A stretch of DNA of 64,000 nt from Phascolarctos cinereus. Taxonomy: Eukaryota; Chordata; Mammalia; Diprotodontia; Phascolarctidae. The notes below the pieces were generated by a model. That model searched no databases, was not told the DNA's origin, and worked only from the letters and a program-made list of their open reading frames with translations. This document shows positions 54,211 to 64,000 of the stretch, piece after piece. Positions within the stretch are counted from its first letter, which is position 1; each line of letters opens with the position of its first letter. The position numbers were made by a program, and so were the translations under genes. Location of the stretch: contig NW_018344331.1 in NCBI RefSeq assembly GCF_002099425.1, forward strand, positions 186,001 through 250,000, written 5' to 3'.

Positions 54211-54343
54211 TCTACCAGTCTCTGCCTCTTTCCCTTCAATGCCTCTCCAGCCTTTGACCCCCTACTCCAGTTTCTCCCAGTCCCTGCCTTTTGCCCCTTA
54301 ATGTCCCTCCAAAGTTTATCACTTCTCCCCCGATGTCCTCCCC
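54211..54343 (+). repeat. 133-bp local duplication, copy A
   Basis: C/T-rich sequence that matches 55334-55466 with about six substitutions (about 95% identity), same orientation. No known repeat family was recognised in it. Confidence 0.85.
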
Positions 54344-54499
54344 CAAGCCATTCTCATCTTCCCCTGTATCTTCCTGGCTTCCTTCCCCAACCACAGTCCT
54401 CCTAAGCCTCTAATTTTCTCCCCACAATCTTTGTTCCTCTCCTCTCAATATTGTTCCAGGTCTGCCTCTGCCCAAGCTCCCTGCCACTGCCAGTTACTG

Positions 54500-54890
54500 A
54501 AACTAAAGATTAAAAGGTTTCTCAGAGTCCATCTAGTCTACAACATTCCTGACAAGAGCATTATCCCAAAGACCTCCAGTGAAAACTACCACCTGTAGAG
54601 GCAGCCATTTTACTGTGGGACAATGGTAAATTATGAGAAGTTTCCCTTTCTGTTAAGCAGAAATCTTCATCTGTACAACTTCCTCCTACCAGTGACTCCT
54701 CATTCTGCTCTCTTGGGCCAAGGAGAATAAATATAATCTTGCTTCCATGTGACATCCCTTTGAATACTTGAAGACAAAGATCATGGTCCCCCAAATCTTC
54801 TCTTTTATATTAAATCAAGGACTTTCACCATCCTGTTACGTTCCTCTGACTGCTTTCTAGCTCATGTATGGCTTTTGTCCAGACTTACGA
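54500..54890 (-). mobile_element. L3/CR1-type LINE, antisense fragment
   Basis: Ordered phrases include gtgactcctcattctgctctc, ttgggccaaggagaataaa, gacatccctttgaatacttg, aagacaaagatcatggtcc and tcaccatcctgttacgttcc. Confidence 0.68.
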
Positions 54891-54954
54891 TTTTATCAGG
54901 AACTTCTGGTGTGGAAACTCCCTCCAATAAGACCAAAACTTTTATCCATCTATA

Positions 54955-55180
54955 GGTCGTATCAATTAACAAACATGTATTAAGTGCCTGCCTGTGCTAT
55001 GTGCTAACCACTCTGTGAGGCCTTGGGGAACTTATACTCTTGTAGGCTTGCCTGCCCTGCTAAGGAATTAGTTGAAGTAACTTCTTGTGGTCACAGTTTC
55101 TATGTGTCAGAGGCAGGATTTGAACCCAGATCTTCCTGACTTCAAGGCAGGCCCTCTATCTGCTAGCTTATCAGTATCTG
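54955..55180 (-). mobile_element. MIR-like / dispersed repeat fragment
   Basis: aacatgtattaagtgcctgcc is followed by gaggcaggatttgaacccag and cttcctgacttcaaggcagg, the right half of an antisense MIR-type core. Confidence 0.5.
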
Positions 55181-55333
55181 CAGTTAAATATGTCACCCAG
55201 TACTTTAATATGCCTTGAGTCTCTGTCTCTCTCCGATCTGGTTTCCATCCCAAAGACAGCTGCACCCACTTCCACAGATTCTCCCCTTCAATGACAGTGC
55301 TCCAACCAGCAAATCTTTCGCGTTAGTACTGTG

Positions 55334-55466
55334 CCTACCAGTCTCTTCCTCTTTCCCTTCAATGCCTCTCCAACCTTTGACCCCCTACCCCAGTTTCTCC
55401 CAGTCCCTGCCTCTTGCCCCTTAATGTTCCTCCAAAGTTTATCACTTCTCCCCCAATGTCCTCCCT
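55334..55466 (+). repeat. 133-bp local duplication, copy B
   Basis: Partner of 54211-54343. It ends exactly where an L2-type tail (acatagtaggtgcttaataa) begins at 55466-55510. Confidence 0.85.
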
Positions 55467-55679
55467 ACATAGTAGGTGCTTAATAAATGCTTGTTGATTG
55501 ATTGATTCAGGCAGGCTAGGAAATGGTTCCAGGATAGGCCCTCTATTTTAGTAGCAGAGCTGAGCATTAGCATGAGTGGTGGGTAGATGGGGAAATGGAG
55601 GCATTATTCATGTCAAGCCCAAGGGAGCAAGTTTGCCCTGTGGCCATCATGACTCCTGAGACATTGGAGTTTACCTTTC

Positions 55680-55790
55680 CCTCTGTCTCTGTCTCTCTGT
55701 CTGTCTGTCTCTCCCTGTCTGTCTCTCTCATTGTCTGTCTCTCTCACACTCTCTGTCTCTTCTCTGTCTCTGTCTCCCTCTTTTATGTGT
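55680..55790. repeat. (TCTG/CTCT)n pyrimidine-rich microsatellite
   Basis: Mixed tctg, ctct and tctc repeats. The following 300 bp is A/G-rich single-copy sequence with no coding potential. Confidence 0.85.
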
Positions 55791-56439
55791 GCCTAAAAGG
55801 AGAAAAATAACAGAAAGAGACTGAGACATGGAGAGAAAAGTCAAGGATGTAAACAGAGAAAAAGTGAGAGCCAGAGAAAAATAAAGATATTTGGAGAAGC
55901 AGAGATACTATGGAAAAGACTGGGGAGACAGTGAAAAGTAGAGACAAAGAAGAAAAAAGGAGAACAGGAGAGAGGCTGTGACAGAGGAAGTACAGAGAGA
56001 CACACAAGAGACAAAGGAGAGGGAGAGGAGAGAGAAAGCAAGACAGATACAGGCAGCAAAAGAAGGGTAAGAGAAGAAAGAAGTTTAGTCTAGGCCTAGG
56101 AGGTGGGGGTGCGGATGATGGCAAGACCAAAGATGGGTGAGACTGGGGGAGGCTGGGTTAAAAAAGGCTAGAAGAGCTCCCTGCACTCCGTTCTTCCCCA
56201 GCCCCACCTCTTTCCCTCCCTCTCTCCTTCATGATCTTGAAACAACCTTCAAGTCTGGGCTGGAGGCCCCAGGAGGTCAGTCACTTAGGAAACAAAACTG
56301 TTTCTTGGAGACCTCGAAAGCCCATCTGCAGCCGATGCACGTCCCCAACCCCCGCTTCCCTGGTGTGTGCCTGCACACACATACACATTCTCTCATAGAA
56401 TCTCACGTAGACACCCAGACTCTCTCACAATCACTCAGC

Positions 56440-56440
56440 T

Positions 56441-56492
<52 letters not shown>

Positions 56493-56577
56493 CCACTCTA
56501 CTGTACACACTCATCCAGCATCACAGATTCTCTCATATTCCAGCACATTTAGACTCATACTCTTACATAATAACACA

Positions 56578-56620
<43 letters not shown>

Positions 56621-56720
56621 GCATTACACAGATTCTCACATACTCCCGCACATTAGGCCCAGGTTTTTACATGCTAACACACACACTCATACTCACACTC
56701 ACACTCACACACATAAGTAC
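56440..56720. repeat. Compound (CA)n microsatellite
   Basis: Two pure CA runs (about 56442-56488 and 56578-56618) lie within ac- and actc-rich sequence extending to about 56720. The open frame across them (56137-56886) is a product of the repeat and not a gene. Confidence 0.92.
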
Positions 56721-56769
56721 ACATACATACACACACTCCCCTTGTATTATGAGGTCTGGCTACAAAGTG

Positions 56770-56990
56770 GAGGCAGTGGGACATATAGCAAGCACTGAAC
56801 TGGACTTGGAATCAGGGGATGGGGTTCTAATCTCAGCTCTGCCACTTACTACCTATGTGACTCAACCTCAGTTTCCTCCTATGTAAAATGGGGGTAAAAA
56901 TACTTTTGCTTACTTACCTCAAAAAGTTGGTGTGAGGAAAGCATTTTGTAATGCCTAAAGTACCATAGAAATGGAAATTTATTTTTAGTA
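56770..56990 (+). mobile_element. MIR-like SINE
   Basis: Sense phrases aggcagtgggacatatagc, ctcagctctgccacttact, tgtgactcaacctcagtttc and aaagcattttgtaatgcc. Confidence 0.6.
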
Positions 56991-57984
56991 AGTATTTTGA
57001 CTTAGTGCTTGCTAGCAAATGAGTTTTCTTCTCCTTCAGAAGTAGTCCCCCTTGGGAGATCGCAAACTTACTTCATTCAGATTTATAATCATTGCTCAAA
57101 ATCCCTTTGACCTCTTCTGACATTGCTATCTCCTGTGTGAATACCTCCCTTGATCCTCCCTTTCTCCTCCACTCACCTATATTTTAAAATTCTCTTCCAT
57201 ATTCACATATTAATACGTTAGTAAGCTAACATATATGTATGTCTATGTACTCATTCTCACATATGTTCTCATTCACACTCCCAGTTAGCTCATCTGCTCC
57301 TTAGCTCTTTCCATAGCAAGTCAAGCAAAGATGTCCCCCATCCTATCCTTCCTCCCTCTACCAAACCAAATACCCTTTTCCCCCTTTCCATTCCTCCCAA
57401 TGCAGAGCTGCCTCCTGTCCTGGTTTTCTCAGCTCTGCTTCTCCTTCCAGCTTCAACCCACCCCCCTGTCATTCTGGACCTTTCCCTTCCCCCCTCCTCT
57501 CACCATAAATTCCTCCTTACTCTCCTCTAGAATCCTACTTTGCCAAAGGACCCAGTCCAACCAGATGCCCAAGGGGAGAGAGTAGACTGAGCCAGGTAAC
57601 CAGACTCAGGACGGTGAGAATGCCCATGCTGTAGTCCCAGATCCTGGAGACTCTGTCGGGGGCGGGGGTGAAGGGATCCCTCTGAGTAAGGAAAGAAGGA
57701 TACCGAAGTCCAGAGCAGAGAATATAATCTCCAAAGTGGAGACTGGGAGCCAGGAATTCCATACTTAGACTGCAGGACTCCATGCCCATGGTGACCCTTC
57801 TCATCAAGTGCCATAGAAGTCCATGTGAGCGGCAACACAGAATCCATTGGATTTGCTTTGGGTTTGAGCTGGCAAATGTATGGGATGATGGTGCTGACCC
57901 CTAACAATGTCCATTGAGCAAACAGGAGAGGACGTAGCCCTAGCCTTTAAGGGGGCAGTTAAGAAAAGTCAGTTTTCCTTGGGG

Positions 57985-58450
57985 TCATTATTACTACTAT
58001 AACCCTGGGAGATAAGTAATACAAATATTATTATTTCCATTTTACAGGTAGGGAAGCTGAGACTCCTGGAAGTTTAAGTCTTACCGATGGTCATATAGTT
58101 AGCTGCAAGTAACAAAATGAGGATTTAACCTAGGCCACCTAACCAGCTCTCTTTTTGTTATTCCATACTGTCACTAAAGGATGTAGGCATTGCAGGGTTA
58201 CAAGTGGGATCACACTGGTTCTGGTCTCAACACCTGGGCCTAATGTTTTTTGAGAAGAAGTATAGTACGGTGGAAAGAACTCTGGTGTTGAGAGTTGGAT
58301 AACATGGGTCTGTGGCCTACCTCTTCCTCTCACTAGCTGTGTGACCTTGGGCAAGTCACTTTCCCAATTTGGGCCTCAGTTTGCTCATCTGTAAAAGGAG
58401 GTGTATAAACCAGATGAACTTCTTTTCCAGGTCCTATGGTTCTCATGGGG
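57985..58450. mobile_element. Two MIR-like SINEs, opposite orientation
   Basis: 57985-58145 is antisense (ccattttacaggtagggaagc). 58255-58450 is sense (tagtacggtggaaagaactc, tgtgaccttgggcaagtcac, ctcagtttgctcatctgt). Confidence 0.7.
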
Positions 58451-58679
58451 TTATTTTTAACAGTGGGAGAGATTCTGAGGCTGGAGATCGCCACTATCTT
58501 TATTCTTCACTATCCCCTCAAAGTAGAGAAACAGAGGTCTAGAGAGAATGAAGGACAGAAGAGAATCCTAGTGCCCTGTTGTTCCCAGTGAAAGGCCCAG
58601 AAGCAGAAGACATTTTAACCTAAGCTGGTCATTTAGTGTCTTCCTCTAGACAAGGTGATTTCTTCAATCACCCTAGTGA

Positions 58680-58880
58680 CTGTAATACAAAAGCGATAGC
58701 ACCTGCAATGTGCTAAGCATTATTCTTGTTTCCCAAATATTATTTCATATTATGCTCTCAACAACTCTGTGAGGTTGGTGCTAGTATTATTCCCCTCTAA
58801 CAGCCGAGGAAACTGAGGCAGACGGAGGTGAAATGACTTGCCCAGAGTCACACAGGTCCCACCACACAGCACGCTATGCC
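58680..58880 (-). mobile_element. MIR/THER1 CORE-SINE
   Basis: Antisense order: cacctgcaatgtgctaagc, caactctgtgaggttggtgc, aacagccgaggaaactgagg and tgacttgcccagagtcacac. Confidence 0.75.
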
Positions 58881-58899
58881 ACCATCTGCCTCTAGTTCT

Positions 58900-60050
58900 T
58901 CTCATTTCCTTGTTGCAGGGTCTCCTCTAACAAGATGTCCTTCCTGGTGTACAATATCTGTCCCTTCATTTTCACCCTCTCCTCATGCACCCATAGATAG
59001 CTCTTTAGAGAGCTAAAACTAAGATTCCATCATCCCTCTGCACCTCCAACCTTCTTTCTTTTCTTTTCTCTTCTCCAGGCTATATTACCGGGAAATCATT
59101 TGCCAGGGAAAGGGAGGGCACCAAGTAGGGGTGGTGCAGAGGACTTATGGGTTCTGCTCTACCTCCAGCAGGCATGTCTGTTCGGAAGTGGGCTGTGCCC
59201 CCACCGGATCCCTGTAATGGAAAATCCCAGCGGCATAGCAGGAAGGGGGGGCAGTTATTTGGGGAATTCAGTCAGGGGCCTTGAACACAGAGATCGGATT
59301 TGCCAGAGAGAACAGGCGATAATCTCTCTGTGGGGAGCTCCCCTCTGGAGTCAGAGACAGACTGACTCAGCCTTGGAGGGGCCCATGCTCCCTAGGACCT
59401 CAGCCCCTAATGACATACTCCTCCTTGCTTTCTTTCTCACTGTTCCCTCTCCCTCTGCCCAGAATGCAATCATTTTCTTTGTAGGTATCTCAGTCTCTCA
59501 CTCTATCTGGAAAACCAGGGATATATTACTATAAAGTCTTGCCCTATCACAGCCCCTCTCCCCCTCCCTACTTTCACCCAACTCCCACTCCAGAAGAAGG
59601 AAAAGTCTGTCAGGGCACAGTAGGTATTCTTTTACCTTCTTTCTCTTCCCCTCTCAGCTCTTTTCTTCATCCGTCTCTCTGTCCCCCTTAAAGCAAAAAT
59701 GATGTTACCAGACTCTAGGAGCCAGTGGTCTTTAATCTATCCTGTCTCTAGAGTTCACACCATCAGCCTTGATCGAGTTAAAGGCATGCCTACCAGAGAT
59801 TACTCACTCTCCGTCAGTAAAGACAGCTGGGCTCAAAGACTGGGTTCAGATGACTGTAAGCAAGTCATCTCACTTCAGCATTGTAAAACTGCATCGGACG
59901 AAAAGACCTCTAAGGACCCCTCCAGTTCTAAATCCTCTGACCTGTTGCAGAATCTTATGTTACTCCCTAGTAGGAAAGTCTTAATGTCTAACCTCAGTCA
60001 TTCAAGCTGTAGCATTTTAGCTTTTTCTCTGACGGGATCCTCACTGGAAA
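58900..60050. other. Intergenic single-copy sequence upstream of ATP1A2
   Basis: No repeat family and no plausible coding region was recognised in these 1150 bases. Open frames here (for example 59100-59534) lack similarity to anything I recognise and have no exon signals that support them. Confidence 0.5.
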
Positions 60051-60054
60051 TAAC

Positions 60055-60315
60055 ATAATAGTGATAGTCAACATTTTTATAACACATTAAGGTCTGCAAA
60101 GCATCTTACAAATATCTCCTTTTATCCTCATAAAAACCATAGGAAGTAGGTGCCATTATTATTCCCATTTTACAGATGAGGAAATGGAGGTAGATAGTGG
60201 TAAAGTGACTTGTCCAGAGTCACACAACTAGGAAGTGTTTGAGGCCACATTTGAATTCAAGGCTTCCTGACTCTAGGTCTAGTACTCTATCAATTGTACC
60301 ATTGGACTGCCTCAC
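60055..60315 (-). mobile_element. MIR/THER1 CORE-SINE
   Basis: Antisense order: taacacattaaggtctgc, ccattttacagatgaggaaatg, agtgacttgtccagagtcac and ctctatcaattgtaccattgg. Confidence 0.8.
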
Positions 60316-60844
60316 TTACCCTTGTGCCATTTTGTAGATTCAAAAGCTGTTATCAAGTTGATTTTCTGACCCCCTTCCTATTCTCCATTTCTCCTTACTC
60401 TTTAGTGCCTCCTTCCCATCCCCCTTCCTAACTCCCCTCTCCAAGCATTCTCTCTCCTCTTGATTTTATCCCAAATGCCAAAACAGGGACTGAGCATTAA
60501 ACTCTTGGTTTCTAAGAGAAAGGAACAGGAAAAGAGGTCTACCTCATATGCCACCCAACTGAAATGAATCCAGGGGCACCCAGGTATACTTTGTGGCCTT
60601 GGTCTGCCCTTTCCACATCATCCCTCCATCTTGAGTCCTGCCTGCTCCCCTGGGAAGATTAGATGCAGGATTTAGAGGTCCTTGTCACTGTTTCTGTAGC
60701 ATAGTATTTAGCTTAGGGACCTGGTGAGGAAGGCAGATGTGTCTACTTTTCAGCCCTTGAGAGAGGGCTGGCGAAGCCCTTGCTCCCCAATCTCTAGGCC
60801 TGGGGCAACTTCTCGAGAGGCTGCTCCAGTTTCCATATCTGGTC

Positions 60845-61035
60845 TTTCCTTCAATGTGCAAAGGCATCTCATGATCTAATGAACAGAGTGCTAGATCCGA
60901 ATTCTGATCCTGACCATACCACTAACCTGCTGTGTGAACTTGGGCAAGTCACTTAGGCAGTTTCTTCTTTTGTAAAATGACTAGCTTCAGGCTAGACAGT
61001 CTCTTCTAGCTCTAAAATTATTTAGTTGTATAGAC
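60845..61035 (+). mobile_element. MIR-like SINE
   Basis: Sense phrases tctgatcctgaccatacc, gtgtgaacttgggcaagtc and acttaggcagtttcttctttt. It is the last repeat before the ATP1A2 promoter. Confidence 0.55.
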
Positions 61036-61249
61036 TCCTATACAGGTGAGGGCTCTGGGTCCCCAATTCCTCTCTCCCTCTACACCCCACTCCTCCACCT
61101 TTCTCTTCCCTTTTCATGGGGCTTGAGGGTTGAGGATCTAAATGAACAGACCTCCCCCTCCAGTCCTTTCTGTTCTAGGAGAACTATTTTGAAGAAGTTC
61201 CACCTTCTCCTCATCTCCAACCCCCCCCTCCCAAGATCCCCCCACTCTC

Positions 61250-61550
61250 TTGCTTCTCTCTGTTGGTAGCTGCCAAAGGCAAGTCGGGGAGACAGAGAGA
61301 AATTGGGGAGGGAGGGCAACCATCAGGACAAAGGCACTAAGGGGCTGGGGGGAGGAGCCCTCAGGGATCCTATTTCAACAAGCGGCTCTTTCCCGAGCAG
61401 GAGGGGGGCGAGAGGGGGAGAGAGACCTATTTAAAGCTACCCTGTTACTTCGGCTGTCTCTGTGCTTCTGACTCGATCTCCGCCTGTCCGAGTTGACGAT
61501 CCTTCCCATTGGCCTCTCCGTTCTCAGTCCCAGCACTCCTTTGCCCCAAG
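61250..61550 (+). promoter_or_regulatory. ATP1A2: ATP1A2 promoter and 5' UTR
   Basis: A TATA-like TATTTAAA lies at 61428-61435, so the start site is expected near 61458-61465. That gives a 5' UTR of about 90 bases with no upstream ATG. G-rich Sp1-like stretches precede it (61340-61420), and an inverted CCAAT (ATTGG) lies at 61508. The position agrees with the known short leader of ATP1A2. Confidence 0.65.
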
Positions 61551-61562
61551 ATGGGCCGCGGG
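61551..61562 (+). CDS. ATP1A2: ATP1A2 exon 1: Na,K-ATPase alpha-2 subunit, first four codons
   Basis: ATGGGCCGCGGG encodes MGRG and is followed at once by the donor gtgagt. This is the exact N-terminus and phase 0 exon-1 boundary of mammalian ATP1A2 (MGRGAGREYS). The protein is the alpha-2 catalytic subunit of the sodium-potassium pump, prominent in astrocytes, heart and skeletal muscle. Exon 2 (AGREYS...) was not found in the remaining 2.4 kb, so the rest of the gene lies beyond the window. The call rests on this short exon, the upstream TATA-like element, and position 23 kb from IGSF8 in the human gene order. Confidence 0.85.
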
Positions 61563-61725
61563 GTGAGTACCCCTGAAAGCTGAGCCCACCCTCTCTGCTA
61601 CCATGTCTCTTACCAAGCATGGAGCTCTGAGGAGGGAAGGCTGGTAAAACGGGGACCAAGGATGGGGGTGGAGAAGAGAGAGTTGGATGTGGTAAAGAAG
61701 ACTCAGGGAGGCAGTTCAGAGGTGG

Positions 61726-61727
<2 letters not shown>

Positions 61728-61815
<88 letters not shown>

Positions 61816-61819
61816 TCTC
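61728..61819. repeat. (CA)n(CT)n compound microsatellite
   Basis: About 22 CA units switch directly to about 24 CT units. It lies 165 bp downstream of ATP1A2 exon 1. Confidence 0.95.
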
Positions 61820-62910
61820 ACAGATACTCACACAGACACACACACACTCACACATGAACTCATCCCCTTCACACAACTCCATTCATGTTACAGTCCTAGA
61901 CCTCATCTCCCACGCTCCAGTCCACCCCGAATTAATCCTCTTCTTAACACTCCTGTATCCCCATTCACTTGCTGTTCTTCTTTCTCCCACCCTAAGTAGC
62001 CAACTGAAAGGTCATCTGGTCCGGTTTGTTCCCAGGACCCAAAAGACAGCCCCCTGGGACTGCCAGTCAGAGAGGGTAGAGAACACTTTGGCTTCTTGAG
62101 GGCTGGGAGGGGCGGAAGCTATAGGGATTCAGCATCTCATTCCCTGGGTAGCCAAGCAGCTCTGGACACCCCGTTCCCTGGGCACTGAGTGCCAGGGACA
62201 GCTGGGAGACGTGGGGGGGAGGAGTGAAGGCCCCCCCCGCCATGTCCTGGGCAGCATTGTCCTTGGGCTTAGGGCTATGCTCAGCAAGGATTTTTCCAGT
62301 GGTTAGTGAGAGGAATCTGCCCCCTTGTCTCTGCCCATGGCATTCTCAGGCAAAAAGAATGCCTGCTGAGCAAATTAAAGACCTCCTCTGGGCACTATCT
62401 TTTGGACCCCCAAGGGAAACATGGTCCAAGTTTGGTATAGTTAGAAGTATAATTTCCATCTGTGGAGAACTGACTCTACCCCCTTATACATCACAGCACT
62501 GCCAACCCCTTTCCTCTGGGAAAGGGCATAGTAAAGGATGGGAGGCTTCTAGAGAAAACCCAGAGTCAGTGAAAGGGTCTCTCTCTGCTGAGACTTCCCA
62601 GAGGACAAGGGGACCATGAAGGGTCACACCAGGACACATCTGAGTTCAACAGCTGAGAAAGCTGTGGGGTGGGGACACCAGGGTTCCTGGGCTTGGATGA
62701 GGGCTATAAATAGATAGTGAGGGAATCACAATGTGTGTGTGTGGCCCTGTGTTTCTATGTCCATGAAAGCATCTGTGTGTGTATATGTGTATATGTGCTT
62801 GTACATGTGGGAGGATGCGCATTTGTATCTGAGTCTTTGTGAAAGTATGTCAGTGGAACTCCGCTTGTGACAAGGCCCAAGTGTAGCTGCTATCCTGCCT
62901 TGGTGTGTGA

Positions 62911-62912
62911 AT

Positions 62913-62947
<35 letters not shown>
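62911..62947. repeat. (TG)n microsatellite
   Basis: A TG run of about 18 units within TG-rich sequence that begins near 62730. Confidence 0.92.
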
Positions 62948-62949
<2 letters not shown>

Positions 62950-63935
62950 TGCATGCACATTAGTGTCTCAGATACAGAGATGTCTTTGGGACATTAGATG
63001 TCTTTGGAAGCTTATGTAGTCCTGAGTCCTCAGCTGAGCTTTGGATTCTATAATAACAGGAGGAATAAATCTTCTGGAGGAATGAGTTCCAGGGAGATTG
63101 CCAGGAGTATTTGGTGTAAAGAGTGGATGGGAGATAGTTCAAGGATGGGGAGAGGGTAGGCAATAGGCCTCACAGGCTGGGGAGACAAACTCTCCAAATG
63201 ATTTTCATATTAGGACGCTCGAGTTTCCTTCCAGTCCAAGAGGTACTGCTAGGAAGACTGGGGACCCAGGAATACCAAGTTACAGGAAAATGGGTTTTAT
63301 GGAAGCTGTACAATTAATTCTACAGCCCAGCAACTAGCCCCAGCTTTATTCCCTCACCTCCCCAGTGTCTCTGGATGACCCTAAAACTCCCCCTTTAGTG
63401 GTTTAAGTTATGATAATAGCCAGGTGGGGAAGGAAAACAGGCTCTGTTTGAGCTGAAAGAGGCAGAGTGAGATGAAGGTGGCTGCCGCTTGGATTCTAGC
63501 CCATCTGGAAGGACCACCCTATTCTCTGCAGTAGAACAGACTCCCCCAACTCTGGTTTCTAGGGTGCTGTTCCCCAGTCCAGAATTGTCAACTTCCCATC
63601 AGTCCTATAAGGGGAGGGTCCTACTGGTCCCCAGCCCAGAGCTGGTCTCATCTCATCACCCCACAGCCATGAGGGATGGCCCTGGAGGTGGGGGAGGGAT
63701 AACAGTGTTGGGAGGGGGATGCCGGCCTTCTCCAGCTGCAGTGGGGAGGTAGGGTGGGGGAGCAAATTGGGCTGATTTCCAGCCGCCCCCGCTCTGTCCA
63801 AGCCTCTGGCTTTCTCAGAAAGAACTCTCTGTTCTCCTTCCGCATTCAGGACCCTGAGAAGGGGAGAGTGGGTAAAGGGGAGGGGGGGGTTAAGAGGCAA
63901 AGGGTCCTTCCTTCCTCTCTCCCTTTCTTCCCTAG

Positions 63936-64000
63936 GCTGCCGCTGGCCCTGGCTCTCTGCGGGCTCCTGGCTCCAGAGCCTGAGATGCCTGCCAGGACAG
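63936..64000 (+). other. Candidate cryptic or alternative exon at window edge
   Basis: A long pyrimidine tract and cttccctag precede a GC-rich segment that stays open in one frame (LPLALALCGLLAPEPEMPAR) up to the window end. It does not encode the expected ATP1A2 exon 2 (AGREYS). It may be an unlisted alternative exon or a chance match; there is no further support. Confidence 0.25.

Larger units (their letters stand above)
61563..64000 (+). other. ATP1A2: ATP1A2 intron 1, partial
   Basis: Mostly single-copy G-rich sequence with microsatellites at 61728-61819 and 62911-62947. No SINE or LINE was recognised. An acceptor-like site lies at about 63935, discussed separately. Confidence 0.6.

Noticed and set aside
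54050-54480. Repeated tgtccctc-type phrases as a minisatellite
   Set aside because: The phrases are short and irregular; apart from the 133-bp duplication there is no stable unit.
56137-56886. Long open frame of 249 codons
   Set aside because: It is driven by CA microsatellites (threonine-histidine runs) and has no protein-like features.
59100-59534. 144-codon frame upstream of ATP1A2
   Set aside because: The composition is unremarkable and no family is recognised; no promoter or splice evidence.
62185-62210. REST/NRSE-like site (gagtgccagggacagctgg)
   Set aside because: The right half is good but the left half has several mismatches, so it is too weak to list.
62224-62619. 131-codon frame in ATP1A2 intron 1
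   Set aside because: No splice signals or similarity; it is an intronic open frame in GC-rich DNA.

Overview
The window is vertebrate genomic DNA, almost certainly marsupial. It carries many copies of the tRNA-headed CORE-SINEs typical of marsupials (MAR1-like and WSINE-like copies that begin ggcagctaggtggc), with marsupial-type L1, RTE, L2 and L3/CR1 LINE remnants. Several SINEs resemble the WSINE type I associate with Australian marsupials, so an Australian lineage is a tentative guess. Three single-copy genes lie in the same order and orientation as on human 1q23.2: KCNJ9 (+), IGSF8 (-) and ATP1A2 (+).

Layout. 1-7.6 kb is repeat-dominated: an antisense L1, MAR1, L2 tails, a MIR cluster and a 240-bp patch present twice. 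7.6-19.1 kb is KCNJ9: a proposed non-coding first exon near 7.9-8.02 kb, a CpG-rich coding exon at 10.7-11.7 kb and the last coding exon at 18.8-19.1 kb. Its second intron holds L3 and L1 fragments, an unclassified repeat and a retroposed 3'-UTR-like insert. 19.1-30 kb is 3' flank and intergenic DNA with L3, RTE, SINE and an internally deleted antisense L1. 30.0-38.2 kb is IGSF8 on the minus strand: seven exons, a complete 608-codon reading frame and a GC-rich promoter. 38.2-61.4 kb is intergenic, with many retroelements, microsatellites, a CTCF-like site, a hAT-type MITE and a local duplication. 61.4 kb to the end is the ATP1A2 promoter, its first coding exon of four codons, and intron 1.

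KCNJ9 encodes the G-protein-gated potassium channel subunit Kir3.3/GIRK3. IGSF8 encodes the tetraspanin-associated EWI-2 protein with four Ig domains. ATP1A2 encodes the Na,K-ATPase alpha-2 catalytic subunit. All three are prominent in brain in other mammals, but they do not form an operon-like unit. No tRNA or rRNA gene, CRISPR array or retroviral gene was recognised.

The observations I rank highest are: a strong-context upstream ORF in the proposed KCNJ9 leader that ends one base before the main start codon; a roughly 20-residue N-terminal expansion of KCNJ9; a templated patch inside a SINE; an mRNA-3'-end retrocopy with a clear target-site duplication; a pair of related unclassified repeats; and L1 copies with diagnosable internal structure. 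Comparisons with human proteins and repeat consensus sequences are from memory.
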